A stretch of DNA of 50,516 nt from Brevibacterium rongguiense (GCF_009857845.1 NZ_WWEQ01000021.1:1-50516); one strand, 5' to 3'; numbered from the stretch's first letter, positions 1-9,330 are shown. The notes: generated by a model not told the origin, from the letters alone. Numbers and translations: made by a program.

Positions 1-281
1 GCCGCGACGCGCAGCAGGCGCGGGCTGAGGGCCACGGCCCATGCGGCGGCGCGCCGTGCCGCGCGCGGGCTCACCGGCCGCAGGAGCGCGCAGCCCAGGA
101 GGCACACCGCGGACAGGTGCACCCGCAGCCCGGCCGCGACCACCAGGGCGCCGAAGCCCAGGACCGCGGCAGCGGCGGCGTCTCCCCGCCAGGCGGCCTC
201 GGCAAGGGCGGGTGCGGCCACCGCCAGCGCGGCCGTGAGGGCGGCATGGGCCGCGCTGCAGAGAACGATCCGCCCGACCAT
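1..281 (-). CDS. Membrane protein, N-terminal part only (gene runs off the window)
   Basis: An ATG at 281 opens a reading frame that stays open to base 1 (93 codons seen). The visible residues are strongly hydrophobic and Ala/Leu-rich, with two likely membrane segments (about residues 5-27 and 37-65) split by a short charged stretch. This fits the start of an integral membrane protein. A matching promoter lies just upstream (314-343), which supports this frame over the opposite-strand frames here. The family is not recognisable from this fragment. Confidence 0.6.
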   Translation of the reverse strand, partial: MVGRIVLCSAAHAALTAALAVAAPALAEAAWRGDAAAAAVLGFGALVVAAGLRVHLSAVCLLGCALLRPVSPRAARRAAAWAVALSPRLLRVA

Positions 282-313
282 GACAACCACCCCATCGACG
301 CTGTGTGCGCCAT

Positions 314-343
314 ACTGTGCCAAATGATACTGTTTGGTGTCAA
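314..343 (-). promoter_or_regulatory. Promoter of the truncated membrane gene with an inverted repeat in its spacer
   Basis: On the minus strand TTGACA (343-338) is followed after 18 bp by CACAGT (319-314), about 33 bp before the ATG at 281. The spacer is exactly filled by an inverted repeat, CCAAA-N8-TTTGG (320-337). A repressor or MerR-type activator bound there would sit between the -35 and -10 elements. No binding protein can be named. Confidence 0.4.
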
Positions 344-395
344 TAGATGATTCTCAGCGCTTGTGGTGGCGCTTGGGTGCGCGCATGATGGGGTG

Positions 396-1082
396 ATGAT
401 CCCTTCTGACGACGGCCACGCGACCGGCGGGGCGCCCGTGGGAAGCGGGGGCGAGGCGCAGGCCCAGCCAGCCGAGCCGGGCGCCCCCGCCGCCCCAGCC
501 GCCCCGCCCGCTCCAACCGCACCCGTCAGTCCTCCAGGCCCGGCCACCGGCCATCGGCAGCCCGACGCCGAGCGCTTCGACGCGCTCTTCGCGGACCTCG
601 CCGCGGCGGAGGAGGGCCGCGATGCCCACGAGCGGGCGGGCGGCTACTCGGACCTCGTCGCCGAGGCCTATGCCGACAGCGAGCTGGCCGCGCGGCTGGC
701 GGGCAGCGTGGGGCGCCCCGTCGAGCTGCGCACCGCGCGCGCCTCGGCGGCGGGCCGCCTAACCGCGGTGGGTCGAGGGTGGTGCATCGTGCGTGATGGC
801 GCCTCGGGCCTGCGCGTGCTCGTGAATGCCGCCCGCCTGGTGCGGGTGCGCCTGCGCGGGCGCGCGCACGCCGGCGAGCGCGGGATCTCAGCCCTGTCGA
901 TGGGCGCGCCCCTGCGCCAGTGGACCGCAGAGGGCAGGGCCGTGCGCGTCGAGCTCTCCGATGGCGGGAGCTCCGAGGGCGCCCTCGATGCGGTGGCCCG
1001 CGACTACGTGCAGCTGCGCGGGGCCCACGGGTTCGACGTCCTCCCCTTCGCGGCGATCGAGCTCGTGGCCGAGCTGCGCTGA
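396..1082 (+). CDS. Conserved actinobacterial hypothetical protein, Pro/Ala-rich N-terminus
   Basis: This is a 228-residue protein if it starts at ATG 396, which has a GGGG stretch a few bases upstream. An upstream frame from 363 is also open. Residues 1-50 are a low-complexity Gly/Ala/Pro segment. The rest is soluble, with two similar beta-rich units of the form 'vGr.VeLrta..aaGrLtavG.gW..v', suggesting Sm/SH3-like barrels (inference). No catalytic motif or membrane segment was seen. It sits back to back with the divergent membrane gene and converges on the BldC-like gene. This protein type is commonly found beside BldC-like genes in actinobacteria (from memory). Confidence 0.65.
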   Translation: MIPSDDGHATGGAPVGSGGEAQAQPAEPGAPAAPAAPPAPTAPVSPPGPATGHRQPDAERFDALFADLAAAEEGRDAHERAGGYSDLVAEAYADSELAARLAGSVGRPVELRTARASAAGRLTAVGRGWCIVRDGASGLRVLVNAARLVRVRLRGRAHAGERGISALSMGAPLRQWTAEGRAVRVELSDGGSSEGALDAVARDYVQLRGAHGFDVLPFAAIELVAELR

Positions 1083-1112
1083 GGGGTGCTGAGCTTTGCT
1101 GAGGGGCGCGGC

Positions 1113-1331
1113 TCAGACCTCGGTGCCGGACTCCACCTCGGCCTGGGTCTGGCGGTACATGCGCTGGATGTAGTCCTCGAGCTCGGACTTCTCCACGCGC
1201 CACTGGCCGCGGCCGCCCACCTTGATGGCGCGCAGCTCCCCGGAGCGCACGAGTGCGCGGGCCTGGGCGGCGGAGACGTTGAGGATCTCGGCGACGTCGG
1301 TGAGGGGCAGGAAGCGGGCTTCGACGACCAT
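1113..1331 (-). CDS. BldC-like MerR/excisionase-type HTH DNA-binding protein
   Basis: A 72-residue protein from the ATG at 1331. Residues 7-28 form the helix-turn-helix ('LTDVAEILNVSAAQARALV'), followed by the wing 'GGRGQW' and the recognition tail 'EKSELEDYIQ'. This is the layout of BldC and excisionase-family single-domain DNA-binding proteins, and 60-75 residues is the usual size. The acidic tail ends at residue 72. BldC proteins bind direct repeats cooperatively and control development or general gene expression. The gene diverges from the SAF/CpaE-like operon, so that shared upstream region (1332-1536) is a plausible target. True BldC orthology cannot be separated from paralogues here. 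Confidence 0.85.
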   Translation of the reverse strand: MVVEARFLPLTDVAEILNVSAAQARALVRSGELRAIKVGGRGQWRVEKSELEDYIQRMYRQTQAEVESGTEV

Positions 1332-1446
1332 GGGGTTCCCTTTCGCCGGGGGTGTGCATAGCATTCCGATTCCGGAGCAGTCGCAGGACCGGCGGTGCGG
1401 GCGCCCGGCGAAGCCGAAGCACTGCCGAAATCGCATGATCCTGGTC

Positions 1447-1476
1447 TTGCCTGAACCGTGTTTGTCGCTCGATAAT
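1447..1476 (+). promoter_or_regulatory. Candidate promoter of the SAF/CpaE-like operon
   Basis: TTGCCT (1447-1452) and GATAAT (1471-1476) are separated by 18 bp in an AT-richer stretch about 60 bp before the SAF gene. It lies in the divergent region shared with the BldC-like gene, where a TATTAT hexamer can also be read on the minus strand. Confidence 0.4.
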
Positions 1477-1536
1477 AGCTCTTGATCGTATTTGGCATCT
1501 CCGGGCGCGCCTGGGGATCGGACATCGGAGTTCGAC

Positions 1537-2172
1537 ATGCCGACGCACGGCAGTTCCCGCTTCCGCCGCCCCCGCTGGCGCGATCCGCGCGTGCTCATCG
1601 GCGCCGTCCTCGTCCTCGCCTCGCTGCTGGGCACCTGGTACGTCGTGCGCGCCGCCGCCCGCACCACCACCGTCTGGGCCGCCGGCACGCCGCTGGTCCC
1701 CGGTGCGGTCATCGCGCCCGAGGACCTCGTCCCCCTCGAGGTCCGCCTGCCCGAGGGGGAGAGCGCCGCCGCCTACATCCCGTCCGCGACCCGCATTCCG
1801 GAGGGCTCCACGGTGCTCTCGGCCGTGCGCAAGGGCGAGCTGCTGCCGGCGGGCAGCCTCGCCTCGCCCGACTCGCTGGCCGGCCGGGTCATGGCGCTGG
1901 CCGCCGCCGATGCGCTGCCCGCCGCGGTGGGCGCGGGCTCGCGCGTGGACGTGTGGGCGACCCCGGACGAGGACGGCGCCAAGCCCCACGAGATCCTGCG
2001 CACGGCCCAGGTCATCGCGGTGACCCGCGACGACGGCGGGTTCGCGGCGGACCGCGGTGCGCGCATCGAGGTGTTCGTGCCGACGGCCGCCCTCTCCGGC
2101 GTGCTCGCCGCGGTCGGGGCCGGGGAGCGCCTGGCCGTCGTCGCGGTGCCGGAGCCGGCGGCCGGCCGATGA
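1537..2172 (+). CDS. SAF-domain membrane protein (CpaB-like)
   Basis: A 211-residue protein; ATG 1537 has GGAG six bases upstream. After a basic N-terminus, one membrane anchor spans about residues 20-40, then comes a SAF domain (about 45-110, 'AGTPLVPGAVIAPEDL') and a C-terminal beta-rich region. The order resembles CpaB/RcpC, the periplasmic assembly protein of Flp/Tad pili. The next gene is CpaE-like and overlaps by four bases (ATGA), so the two are probably made together. No other tad genes (ATPase, TadB/C, pilin) are present, so a pilus role is inferred from the family and not shown. The fold call is good; the function is open. Confidence 0.8.
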   Translation: MPTHGSSRFRRPRWRDPRVLIGAVLVLASLLGTWYVVRAAARTTTVWAAGTPLVPGAVIAPEDLVPLEVRLPEGESAAAYIPSATRIPEGSTVLSAVRKGELLPAGSLASPDSLAGRVMALAAADALPAAVGAGSRVDVWATPDEDGAKPHEILRTAQVIAVTRDDGGFAADRGARIEVFVPTAALSGVLAAVGAGERLAVVAVPEPAAGR

Positions 2173-3407
2173 TCGGGGCCATCGTCGCGGTCGACGTCGA
2201 GTTCGAGGCCGGCCTCGTGGCCGCCCTCACCGGCCTGGCCGATGTCGAGGTCCTCGCGCGGCCCGCCGACGACGTCGACCTCCTCGCGGCGGCCCAGGCG
2301 GGCCAGGGCTCCGTGGCCGTTCTCAGCAGGCATTTCCCCGGTGCCGACGCCGAGGTCGTCCGGCGCCTGCTCGGCAGCGGCGCGAAGGTGCTGGGGTTCG
2401 GCGCTGATGCCGAGGTCTTCGCCCGCTGGGGCGTGCGCCACACGGTCTCCCCGTGGGCCGAGCCCGAGGCGCTGGCCGCGGCCCTGCGCGACTGCGCCGC
2501 CGATCTCGAGGCCCCGCCCAAGCCCGCCGCGCCCCCGGCGGGCGGCTCCGGCGCCCGCCGCGCTCCGCTCATCGTGGTCTGGGGGACGGGATCGGCGCCC
2601 GGGCGCAGCACGGTCGCGGCGGGCCTCGCCCATGCGCTCGCCCAGTCCGTGGAGTGCGTCCTCGTCGACGCGGACACCGTCGCGGCGGCCCAGGCGCCCA
2701 TGCTCGGCATCCTCGACGACGCCCCGCACCTGGCGGCCCTGTGCCGCGCGGCGGCGGCCGGGCCGCTCGACGCGGAGCAGGTGGGCGCCCACATCGTGCC
2801 GCTGTCGCAGCGGCTGGGCGTCGTGACCGGGCTGAGCCGCCCCGAGCGCTGGCCGGAGATCCGCCCGGGCGTGCTCGCCGAGGTGCTCGGCGCCCTGGCC
2901 GAGCGCGCCCAGTGCCTCGTTGCCGATGTCTCCGACCGCATCGACCCGGACGACGAGTTCGCCGACCCGCACTACGACCGCCACGGGGCCACCCGCGCGG
3001 TCCTCGACGCCGCCGACCACGTCGTCATCGTCGCCGGCGCGGAGCCCCTGGGCCTCCAGCGCCTCATCGCACTGCTGGCGGGTGAGCGCGGCCAGGACCT
3101 CCGCGAGCGGTGCACCATCGTGCTCAACCGGGTCCGGGCGCAGGCGGTGGGCGCGGACCCGGAGCGGCGGATCGCCGAGACGCTCGAGCGCTTCGCGGGG
3201 GTGGTCGGCGCGACCATGCTGCCCGATGCCCGCCCGGACGTCGATGCCGCGCTGCTGGCCGCCCGCACCGTGACCGAGCACGCGCCGCACTCCGCGCTCT
3301 CCCGCGCGCTGCGGGGGCTCGCCGCGCAGCTGCCGGTGCCGGGGGTCGCCCAGCCGCGGCGGGCCGCTGGCGGCCGCCGCGGCCGCCGGGGCAAGATGAA
3401 ACCATGA
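2169..3407 (+). CDS. CpaE-like MinD/ParA-family P-loop protein
   Basis: A 412-residue protein whose ATG overlaps the SAF gene stop. Residues 1-110 look like the receiver-like N-domain of CpaE, followed by a Pro/Ala linker. From about residue 133 comes a MinD/ParA-type domain with the P-loop 'GTGSAPGRST' (R146 at the lysine before S/T). Further on are 'VLVDADT' (164-170) and a switch-like 'LVADVSDRID'. An arginine for lysine in the loop is often seen in actinobacterial CpaE-like proteins (from memory), so ATP use may be altered. The C-terminus is a basic Arg/Gly tail. CpaE proteins position Flp pilus assembly in other bacteria; here only the SAF partner is present. Confidence 0.8.
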   Translation: MIGAIVAVDVEFEAGLVAALTGLADVEVLARPADDVDLLAAAQAGQGSVAVLSRHFPGADAEVVRRLLGSGAKVLGFGADAEVFARWGVRHTVSPWAEPEALAAALRDCAADLEAPPKPAAPPAGGSGARRAPLIVVWGTGSAPGRSTVAAGLAHALAQSVECVLVDADTVAAAQAPMLGILDDAPHLAALCRAAAAGPLDAEQVGAHIVPLSQRLGVVTGLSRPERWPEIRPGVLAEVLGALAERAQCLVADVSDRIDPDDEFADPHYDRHGATRAVLDAADHVVIVAGAEPLGLQRLIALLAGERGQDLRERCTIVLNRVRAQAVGADPERRIAETLERFAGVVGATMLPDARPDVDAALLAARTVTEHAPHSALSRALRGLAAQLPVPGVAQPRRAAGGRRGRRGKMKP

Positions 3408-3859
3408 CGACGCTTCGCGCCTATGCGCCCCTCACCCTCCCGCAGCTGGCCACCGCCTGGCCGGACCCGCAGATCCGGCTCGCCTACGCCCCGGACGCCG
3501 CGGGCCGGGCCCTGAGCGGCGACGACCTGGAGGAGGCGGAGTGGCTCGCGCTCAGCGCCGCCGCCGAGCACGCCGCCCGCGAGGCGGCGGCCGGCGGCCG
3601 GCTGCGCGCGGTCCTCGCAGTCGATGTGACCGGGGCGCAGGAGACCGCGCTCGGAGCGGGCCTCGTCGCGGTGGCGCCTGCGGAGGGCTCGGAGATCGCG
3701 ATCGTCAGCGCCCACCTCGACGAGCCGGGGCTGGCAGCGCGCCTCGGCCGCGGCCAGGAGGCCGACGCGCAGGCGCTGAGCGAGGCAGCCCTGCTGTGGT
3801 ATGACCCCTCAGAGCTGCGCGATGTCCTCGATGGACTGCCGCAGGATCTTCTCGACTGA
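3404..3859 (+). CDS. Small conserved actinobacterial protein, DUF6912-like
   Basis: A 151-residue soluble protein whose ATG overlaps the CpaE-like stop (ATGA), so it is the third gene of the operon. The N-terminus 'LRAYAPLTLPQLA' and the C-terminal acidic segment with 'LLWYDPSELRDVL' resemble the actinobacterial DUF6912 family; I assign this from memory with limited certainty. No catalytic motif can be named. Its 3' end overlaps the converging DUF2505 gene by 51 bases, an overlap of two coding 3' ends on opposite strands. Confidence 0.65.
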   Translation: MTTLRAYAPLTLPQLATAWPDPQIRLAYAPDAAGRALSGDDLEEAEWLALSAAAEHAAREAAAGGRLRAVLAVDVTGAQETALGAGLVAVAPAEGSEIAIVSAHLDEPGLAARLGRGQEADAQALSEAALLWYDPSELRDVLDGLPQDLLD

Positions 3860-4267
3860 CGGCGCCACCGCGGCCTCGATCATCGGGCCGATGAGCGGCG
3901 CCGTGCTCGTGACATCGGCGTGGGCGACGACCTCGGAGCCCCCCGCGCCGCCGCTGACCTCGAGGCGCGCCGCCATGGTCACGGGCGCGCCGGGCACCTG
4001 CGCGTCGATGTCGGCGGAGACCGGCTGGGCGCTGGCCGGCGAGGTGCGCACCCGCAGCTGCACCGCGGCACCGGCCGGCAGGAGCCTGGCCGCCACCGCC
4101 GGCACGTCTTCGGCGTCGAGCGGCGCGCTGGCGCGGATGTCGAGGCCGGCCTCCGGCGTGCCCTCCACGCGGGAGGCATCGCCGTCCCACGCCTCCGGGC
4201 GGGCCATCGCGGCGAGGAACTCGGCGGGGGACTGGGGGATCTGCGTGGTGAAGTCGATCGAGCGCAT
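3809..4267 (-). CDS. DUF2505 family protein
   Basis: A 152-residue protein starting at ATG 4267. The opening 'IDFTTQIPQSPAEFLAAM' and the closing 'LIGPMIEAAVAPSVEKIL' match the actinobacterial DUF2505 family, whose members look like SRPBCC/START-type lipid- or ligand-binding folds. There is no signal peptide or membrane segment. The function is unknown. It is transcribed away from the NAD-glutamate dehydrogenase gene, and its 3' end overlaps the DUF6912-like gene. Confidence 0.8.
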   Translation of the reverse strand: MRSIDFTTQIPQSPAEFLAAMARPEAWDGDASRVEGTPEAGLDIRASAPLDAEDVPAVAARLLPAGAAVQLRVRTSPASAQPVSADIDAQVPGAPVTMAARLEVSGGAGGSEVVAHADVTSTAPLIGPMIEAAVAPSVEKILRQSIEDIAQL

Positions 4268-4443
4268 GCCCCCAGTCTGTCACGCTCGGCGCCGGGCGCG
4301 GGGCCCGGCGAAGCGCGCCCAGCCGCCGGGCGCGCGCCCCTGCGCGACCGCCGGGCGCCCCGAGCCGCGCGCCACCGCATAGAGTAGGCCTGGGCATCGA
4401 CGACGAACGCCCCTGAGTGAAGCGAGAGCAACGAGGTGACATC

Positions 4444-7400
4444 GTGACCGAGGTCTACGCGACCGAGATCGCACGTGCGTGGACGGAGCTGACGGGGCAG
4501 ATTCCCCCCACCGGGCTGCTGTCGTCGTACTTCTTCCGCATCGACCGCGGCGAGTACTCCGCGCAGGGGCCGCGCGCCATGGCCGAGCGCGCGCGCCGGC
4601 ACTTCGAGCTCGCCGAGCGCTTCACCGGCGACCGTCCGGCGATCGAGCTGCGCAATCCCGAGCCCGGCGACGCTGACTACAGCGGCAACCGCACCGTCAT
4701 CGCGATCGTCGTGCGCGATATGCGCTACCTGCTGTCCTCCCTCGTCGCCGACCTCACCGGCGACGGCTACGCGATCCGCGCCGTGCACCACCCGCAGCCG
4801 GTCACGGAGCGGGCCGGGGGCCACCTCACGATCGTCGACCCCGACGACGTCGAGCGGATGTCGACCGCCACCTCGGCGCTGCCCGTGATCCGCCCGGGCA
4901 TGTCCAACACCGCCCGCCGGATCGAGTCGTGGATCCGCATCGAGATCGACCAGGTCCCCGCGGAGCGCTTCTCGGAGCTCGCCGAGGAGCTCGAGCGCAT
5001 CATCACCGTCGTCGCCGCGGCTGAGGACGACCGCGACGCGATGGCCGGCAAGGCGGAGGAGATCGCCGCCGAGCTGCGCGCCCACGCGCCCAGCGCCGAG
5101 CTCGCGGACGAGGCCGCGGTGGCCGCCGACCTGCTCGACTGGCTCGACGGGCGCTTCGCCTTCATGGGCTACCGGGAGTACACGCTGGGCGAGGACTCGG
5201 CCGGCAACACGACGCTCGAGCCGGTGCCGGACACGGCGCTGGGCATCTCGACGCTGCGGGAGACGACGAGCTCGCCGCTCTCGCGCGCGGTGGCCGCCCA
5301 CACGCTCGACCGCCACGTCCTCGTGCTCACGAAGGCCAACTCCCGCTCGCAGCTCGTGCGGCGCGGCTACATGGACTACCTGGGCGTCAAGACCTTCGAC
5401 GCCGAGGGCAACATCGTGGGGGAGCGGCGCTTCGTGGGCCTCTACACCTCCGGGATGTACAACGCCTCGGTCCTCGACATCCCCGTCATCAAGCAGAAGG
5501 TCTCCTGGGTGCTGCGCAACTCGGGGCTGGCGCGCGACTCCTACTCCGGCAACGAGCTGCTCGACGTGCTCGAGACGTATCCGCGCGATGACCTCTTCCA
5601 CGCCGATCCGCAGGACATCCTCGACGTCGCGCTCGCGGTCATCGACCTCCAGGAGAAGCGCGAGTCGAGCGTCTTCATCCGCCGCGATGCCTACGAGCGC
5701 TACGTCTCCGTGCTCGTCTACGTCCCCCGCGACCTCTACGACACCGCCTCCCGGATGCGCGTGGAGAAGGTGCTGCGCGAGTTCTACCGGGCCGAGAGCG
5801 TCGACTTCGACGTGCTGCTGACCGACTCGGCGCTCGCCCGCCTCCACTTCGTCGTGCGCGCGGCCCGCGACGAGCTGCTGCCCGACATCGCCCCGGACCG
5901 GGTGGCCGGGCGCATCCGCTCGGCGGTGCGCTCGTGGCACGAGGACGTGCGCGAATACCTCGCCCCCTCCGACACGAAGCTGACCTCCCGCGCGCTCGAG
6001 CGCGCCCACCTGTGGGCCGCCTCGTTCCCGCCCAGCTACCTCGAGCACAACACCCCCCATGATGCCGTCGCCGATGTCGCCCGCTTCGAATCGCTGGCCT
6101 CGGACGCGCAGCCCCTCGTGCGCGTCCACCGCGAGTTCGGCACCGACGAGAGGCGGCTGCGCCTCGCGTTCTACCGCCTCGAGCCCGCGGGCCTGACCCA
6201 GGTGCTGCCCTACCTGTCGAACCTCGGCGCGCAGCTGCTCGACGAGCGCTCCTACGAGCTCACCCTCGCCGACGGCTCCCACCGCTACATCTACGACTTC
6301 GGCCTCGAGTTCGAAGCAGAGGTCCCGGAGACGGAGTTCGAGCGCATCGAGGAGGCGTTCGTCGCCGGCTGGCTGGGCAAGCGCGAGTCCGGCCGGATGG
6401 ACCGCCTCATCGTCTCGGGCCTGCGCTGGCAGGACGTGTCGATCCTGCGCGCCTTCACCCACTACCTGCGCCAGGCCGGCTTCTCCTACTCGGACCCCTA
6501 CATGGGCCAGGTCTTCACCTCCAATCCGGAGATCTCCGCGCTGCTCGTGGGCTACTTCAATGCGAAGTTCGACCCGGAGCTGCTGCCCGTCGCAGGCACC
6601 CGCGCCGAGCACATCGACAAGATCCGCGAGCGCATCCAGGACGAGCTCTCCGGGGTCTCGAGCCTGGACGCTGACCGCGTGCTGCGGGCCGTGCTCGACC
6701 TCATCACGGCGATGGTGCGCACGAACGTCTTCCAGCCCGCCGACGGGTCCCTGCCGGAGGCGAGCGTGTTCAAGATCCACCCGAACGAGCTCGACTTCGT
6801 GCCCAAGCCCAAGCCCGCGCTGGAGATGTGGGTGTACTCGCCCGAGGTCTCCGGCGTCCACCTGCGCTTCGGGCCCGTGGCGCGCGGCGGCCTGCGCTGG
6901 TCCGATCGCCGCGACGACTTCCGCACCGAGGTGCTCGGCCTGGTCAAGGCGCAGATGGTCAAGAACGCGCTCATCGTGCCCACCGGGGCGAAGGGCGGCT
7001 TCTTCCCCAAGCGCCTGCCCGACCCCGCGGTCGACCGGCAGGCCTGGGCGGAGGCGGGCCAGCACGCCTATGAGGTCTTCATCAACGGCCTCCTCGACGT
7101 CACCGACAACCTCGTGCCCACCGCCGAGGGCACGCAGACCGTCCACCCCGAGCGCACCGTCATCCACGACGGCGACGACAGCTACCTCGTCGTCGCGGCC
7201 GACAAGGGCACGGCGAAGTTCTCCGACGTCGCCAACGGCATCGCCGAGCGGCGCGGGTTCTGGCTGGGCGACGCGTTCGCCTCCGGGGGCTCGGTGGGCT
7301 ATGACCACAAGGCCATGGCGATCACCTCGCGCGGCGCGTGGAAGTCCGTCGAGCGCCACTTCCGCGAGCTCGGCGTCAACACGGACGCCGAGGACTTCAC

Positions 7401-9330
7401 GGCGGTCGGGATCGGCGACATGAGCGGCGACGTGTTCGGCAACGGCATGCAGCGCAGCGCGCACACGAAGCTCATCGCCGCGTTCGACCACCGCGACATC
7501 TTCATCGATCCGAACCCGGACCCGCAGGCCTCGTTCGCCGAGCGCCGGCGCCTCTTCGACGTCCCGCGCTCCTCGTGGCAGGACTACGACCGCTCCCTCA
7601 TCTCCTCCGGCGGGGGCGTCTACTCGCGCTCGGCGAAGTCCGTCGTGCTCTCCGCCGAGGCCGCCGAGGCGCTCGGCATGAAGCCGGGCCGCGTGGCCCC
7701 GGGCGACCTCATCCAGGGCATCCTGCGCGCGCCCGTCGACCTGCTCTACAACGGCGGCATCGGCACCTACATCCGCGCCGAGTCGGAGACGGACTCGCAG
7801 GTGGGCGACAAGGCCAACGACGCGATCCGCATCACCGGAGCCGAGGTGCGCGCCCGGGTCGTGGGCGAGGGCGGCAACCTGGGCGCCACCCAGCTGGGCC
7901 GCGTCGAGGCGGCGCTGGCGGGCGTGCAGATCAACACCGACGCGGTGGACAACTCCGCCGGCGTCGACTGCTCGGACCACGAGGTCAACATCAAGCTGCT
8001 GCTCTCCGGGCTCATCGACGCGGGCGAGGTCGCCGCCGCGGACCGCGAGGAGGTCCTGCTGTCCATGACCGACGAGGTCGCCGACCTCGTGCTGGCCAAC
8101 AACTACAGCCAGAACACCGCGCTCGGCGATGCCCGCGAGCAGTCCTCGGCCATGCTGGGCACCCAGCGCCGGCTGCTGCGCTACCTCGAGCGCAATGCGG
8201 GACTCGACCGGGCGGTGGAGTTCCTGCCGGACTCGAAGGCGCTCGCGCGCCGCGCCGAGGCGGGGCGCGGCTTCGCGTCCCCCGAGCTCGCCGTGCTGCT
8301 CGCCTACGTGAAGATGGACGCGGTCCAGCGCATCCTCGCCTCCGAGGTCCCGGACGAGCCGTTCATGCGCGCCCACCTGCGCGCCTACTTCCCGGCCGCG
8401 CTCGGCGGCTACGGGGAGGCGCTCGAGCGCCACCCCCTGCACCGCGAGATCGCCACCGCCCGGCTCGTCAACCGGATGGTCGACCGCGGCGGGCTGACCT
8501 ACGTCTTCCGCCTGCTGGAGGAGGCCAACACGTCTGTGGCGCAGGTGGCGCGCGCGTTCTCGGTCGTCTCGGCGGTCTTCGACCTCGACGAGCACTTCGA
8601 TGAGATCTGCGCGCTCGACAACGTCGTGCCCGCCCACGTGCAGAACGAGCTCATCAACAACTACGTGCGCCTGCTCGACCGCGGCTCGCGGTGGCTCATC
8701 CACCAGGCCAGCGACGCCCTCGACGTCGAGGACGGCATCGCCGCCTACCGCCCGGTGGTCGCGGCGCTGCGCGAGTCGGTGCCGGGCATGCTGCGCGGGC
8801 GCGACCGCAGCGACCTCGAGGACCACGCCGCCGCCTACGTCGGGGCCGGCGTGCCGCAGGGCCTCGCCTTCCGCGCCGCGGGGCTGCTCGACGAGTTCGC
8901 CCTCCTCGACATCGCGCAGGCGGCCCAGCGCACGGGCCTCGAGGCCGAGGACGTGGCGGAGGTCTACTACGCGGTGACCGACCTGCTCTCCGGGGCCGCG
9001 ATCCTCGACCTCGTTGGCCAGCTCGACCGCCGCTCGCGGTGGACGGCGCTCGCGCGCGGCGCCCTGCGCGACGACTACTACCAGGCCGTGTTCTCCATCG
9101 CGATCGCGGTGCTGCGCTCCACCGAGTCGGATCGGCCCACGCCCGCGGAGCGCGCGGACGACCGCATTGCCCAGTGGCGCACGAGCAACGAGTACGCGCT
9201 CGAGCAGGTGCTCGCCACGATCGAGGAGGTCCGCGAGCTCGACGAGGTCGACCAGGCGCCGCTGTCGGTGCTGCTGCGGATGATGCGCTCGATCGTGCGC
9301 TCGACCGTGTGGCAGGCGGAGAACTCCTGA
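4444..9330 (+). CDS. gdh: NAD-specific glutamate dehydrogenase, large (~180 kDa) type
   Basis: A 1628-residue protein converting glutamate to 2-oxoglutarate and ammonia with NAD. I chose GTG 4444 because AGGTGA lies six bases upstream; the frame is open nine codons further. The length fits the L180 class (about 1600 residues). The N-terminal half has the ACT-like regulatory segments. The catalytic part carries 'GPVARGGLRWSDRRDDFRTE' and 'GAKGGFFPKR' (K850-K856). 'GEGGNLGATQLGR' follows, then a long helical C-terminal region. The next gene, a sensor kinase, begins two bases after the stop, so the two are probably co-transcribed. In M. tuberculosis the counterpart is Rv2476c, where small regulators control the enzyme. 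A long antisense open frame here is a high-GC shadow. Confidence 0.97.
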   Translation: MTEVYATEIARAWTELTGQIPPTGLLSSYFFRIDRGEYSAQGPRAMAERARRHFELAERFTGDRPAIELRNPEPGDADYSGNRTVIAIVVRDMRYLLSSLVADLTGDGYAIRAVHHPQPVTERAGGHLTIVDPDDVERMSTATSALPVIRPGMSNTARRIESWIRIEIDQVPAERFSELAEELERIITVVAAAEDDRDAMAGKAEEIAAELRAHAPSAELADEAAVAADLLDWLDGRFAFMGYREYTLGEDSAGNTTLEPVPDTALGISTLRETTSSPLSRAVAAHTLDRHVLVLTKANSRSQLVRRGYMDYLGVKTFDAEGNIVGERRFVGLYTSGMYNASVLDIPVIKQKVSWVLRNSGLARDSYSGNELLDVLETYPRDDLFHADPQDILDVALAVIDLQEKRESSVFIRRDAYERYVSVLVYVPRDLYDTASRMRVEKVLREFYRAESVDFDVLLTDSALARLHFVVRAARDELLPDIAPDRVAGRIRSAVRSWHEDVREYLAPSDTKLTSRALERAHLWAASFPPSYLEHNTPHDAVADVARFESLASDAQPLVRVHREFGTDERRLRLAFYRLEPAGLTQVLPYLSNLGAQLLDERSYELTLADGSHRYIYDFGLEFEAEVPETEFERIEEAFVAGWLGKRESGRMDRLIVSGLRWQDVSILRAFTHYLRQAGFSYSDPYMGQVFTSNPEISALLVGYFNAKFDPELLPVAGTRAEHIDKIRERIQDELSGVSSLDADRVLRAVLDLITAMVRTNVFQPADGSLPEASVFKIHPNELDFVPKPKPALEMWVYSPEVSGVHLRFGPVARGGLRWSDRRDDFRTEVLGLVKAQMVKNALIVPTGAKGGFFPKRLPDPAVDRQAWAEAGQHAYEVFINGLLDVTDNLVPTAEGTQTVHPERTVIHDGDDSYLVVAADKGTAKFSDVANGIAERRGFWLGDAFASGGSVGYDHKAMAITSRGAWKSVERHFRELGVNTDAEDFTAVGIGDMSGDVFGNGMQRSAHTKLIAAFDHRDIFIDPNPDPQASFAERRRLFDVPRSSWQDYDRSLISSGGGVYSRSAKSVVLSAEAAEALGMKPGRVAPGDLIQGILRAPVDLLYNGGIGTYIRAESETDSQVGDKANDAIRITGAEVRARVVGEGGNLGATQLGRVEAALAGVQINTDAVDNSAGVDCSDHEVNIKLLLSGLIDAGEVAAADREEVLLSMTDEVADLVLANNYSQNTALGDAREQSSAMLGTQRRLLRYLERNAGLDRAVEFLPDSKALARRAEAGRGFASPELAVLLAYVKMDAVQRILASEVPDEPFMRAHLRAYFPAALGGYGEALERHPLHREIATARLVNRMVDRGGLTYVFRLLEEANTSVAQVARAFSVVSAVFDLDEHFDEICALDNVVPAHVQNELINNYVRLLDRGSRWLIHQASDALDVEDGIAAYRPVVAALRESVPGMLRGRDRSDLEDHAAAYVGAGVPQGLAFRAAGLLDEFALLDIAQAAQRTGLEAEDVAEVYYAVTDLLSGAAILDLVGQLDRRSRWTALARGALRDDYYQAVFSIAIAVLRSTESDRPTPAERADDRIAQWRTSNEYALEQVLATIEEVRELDEVDQAPLSVLLRMMRSIVRSTVWQAENS

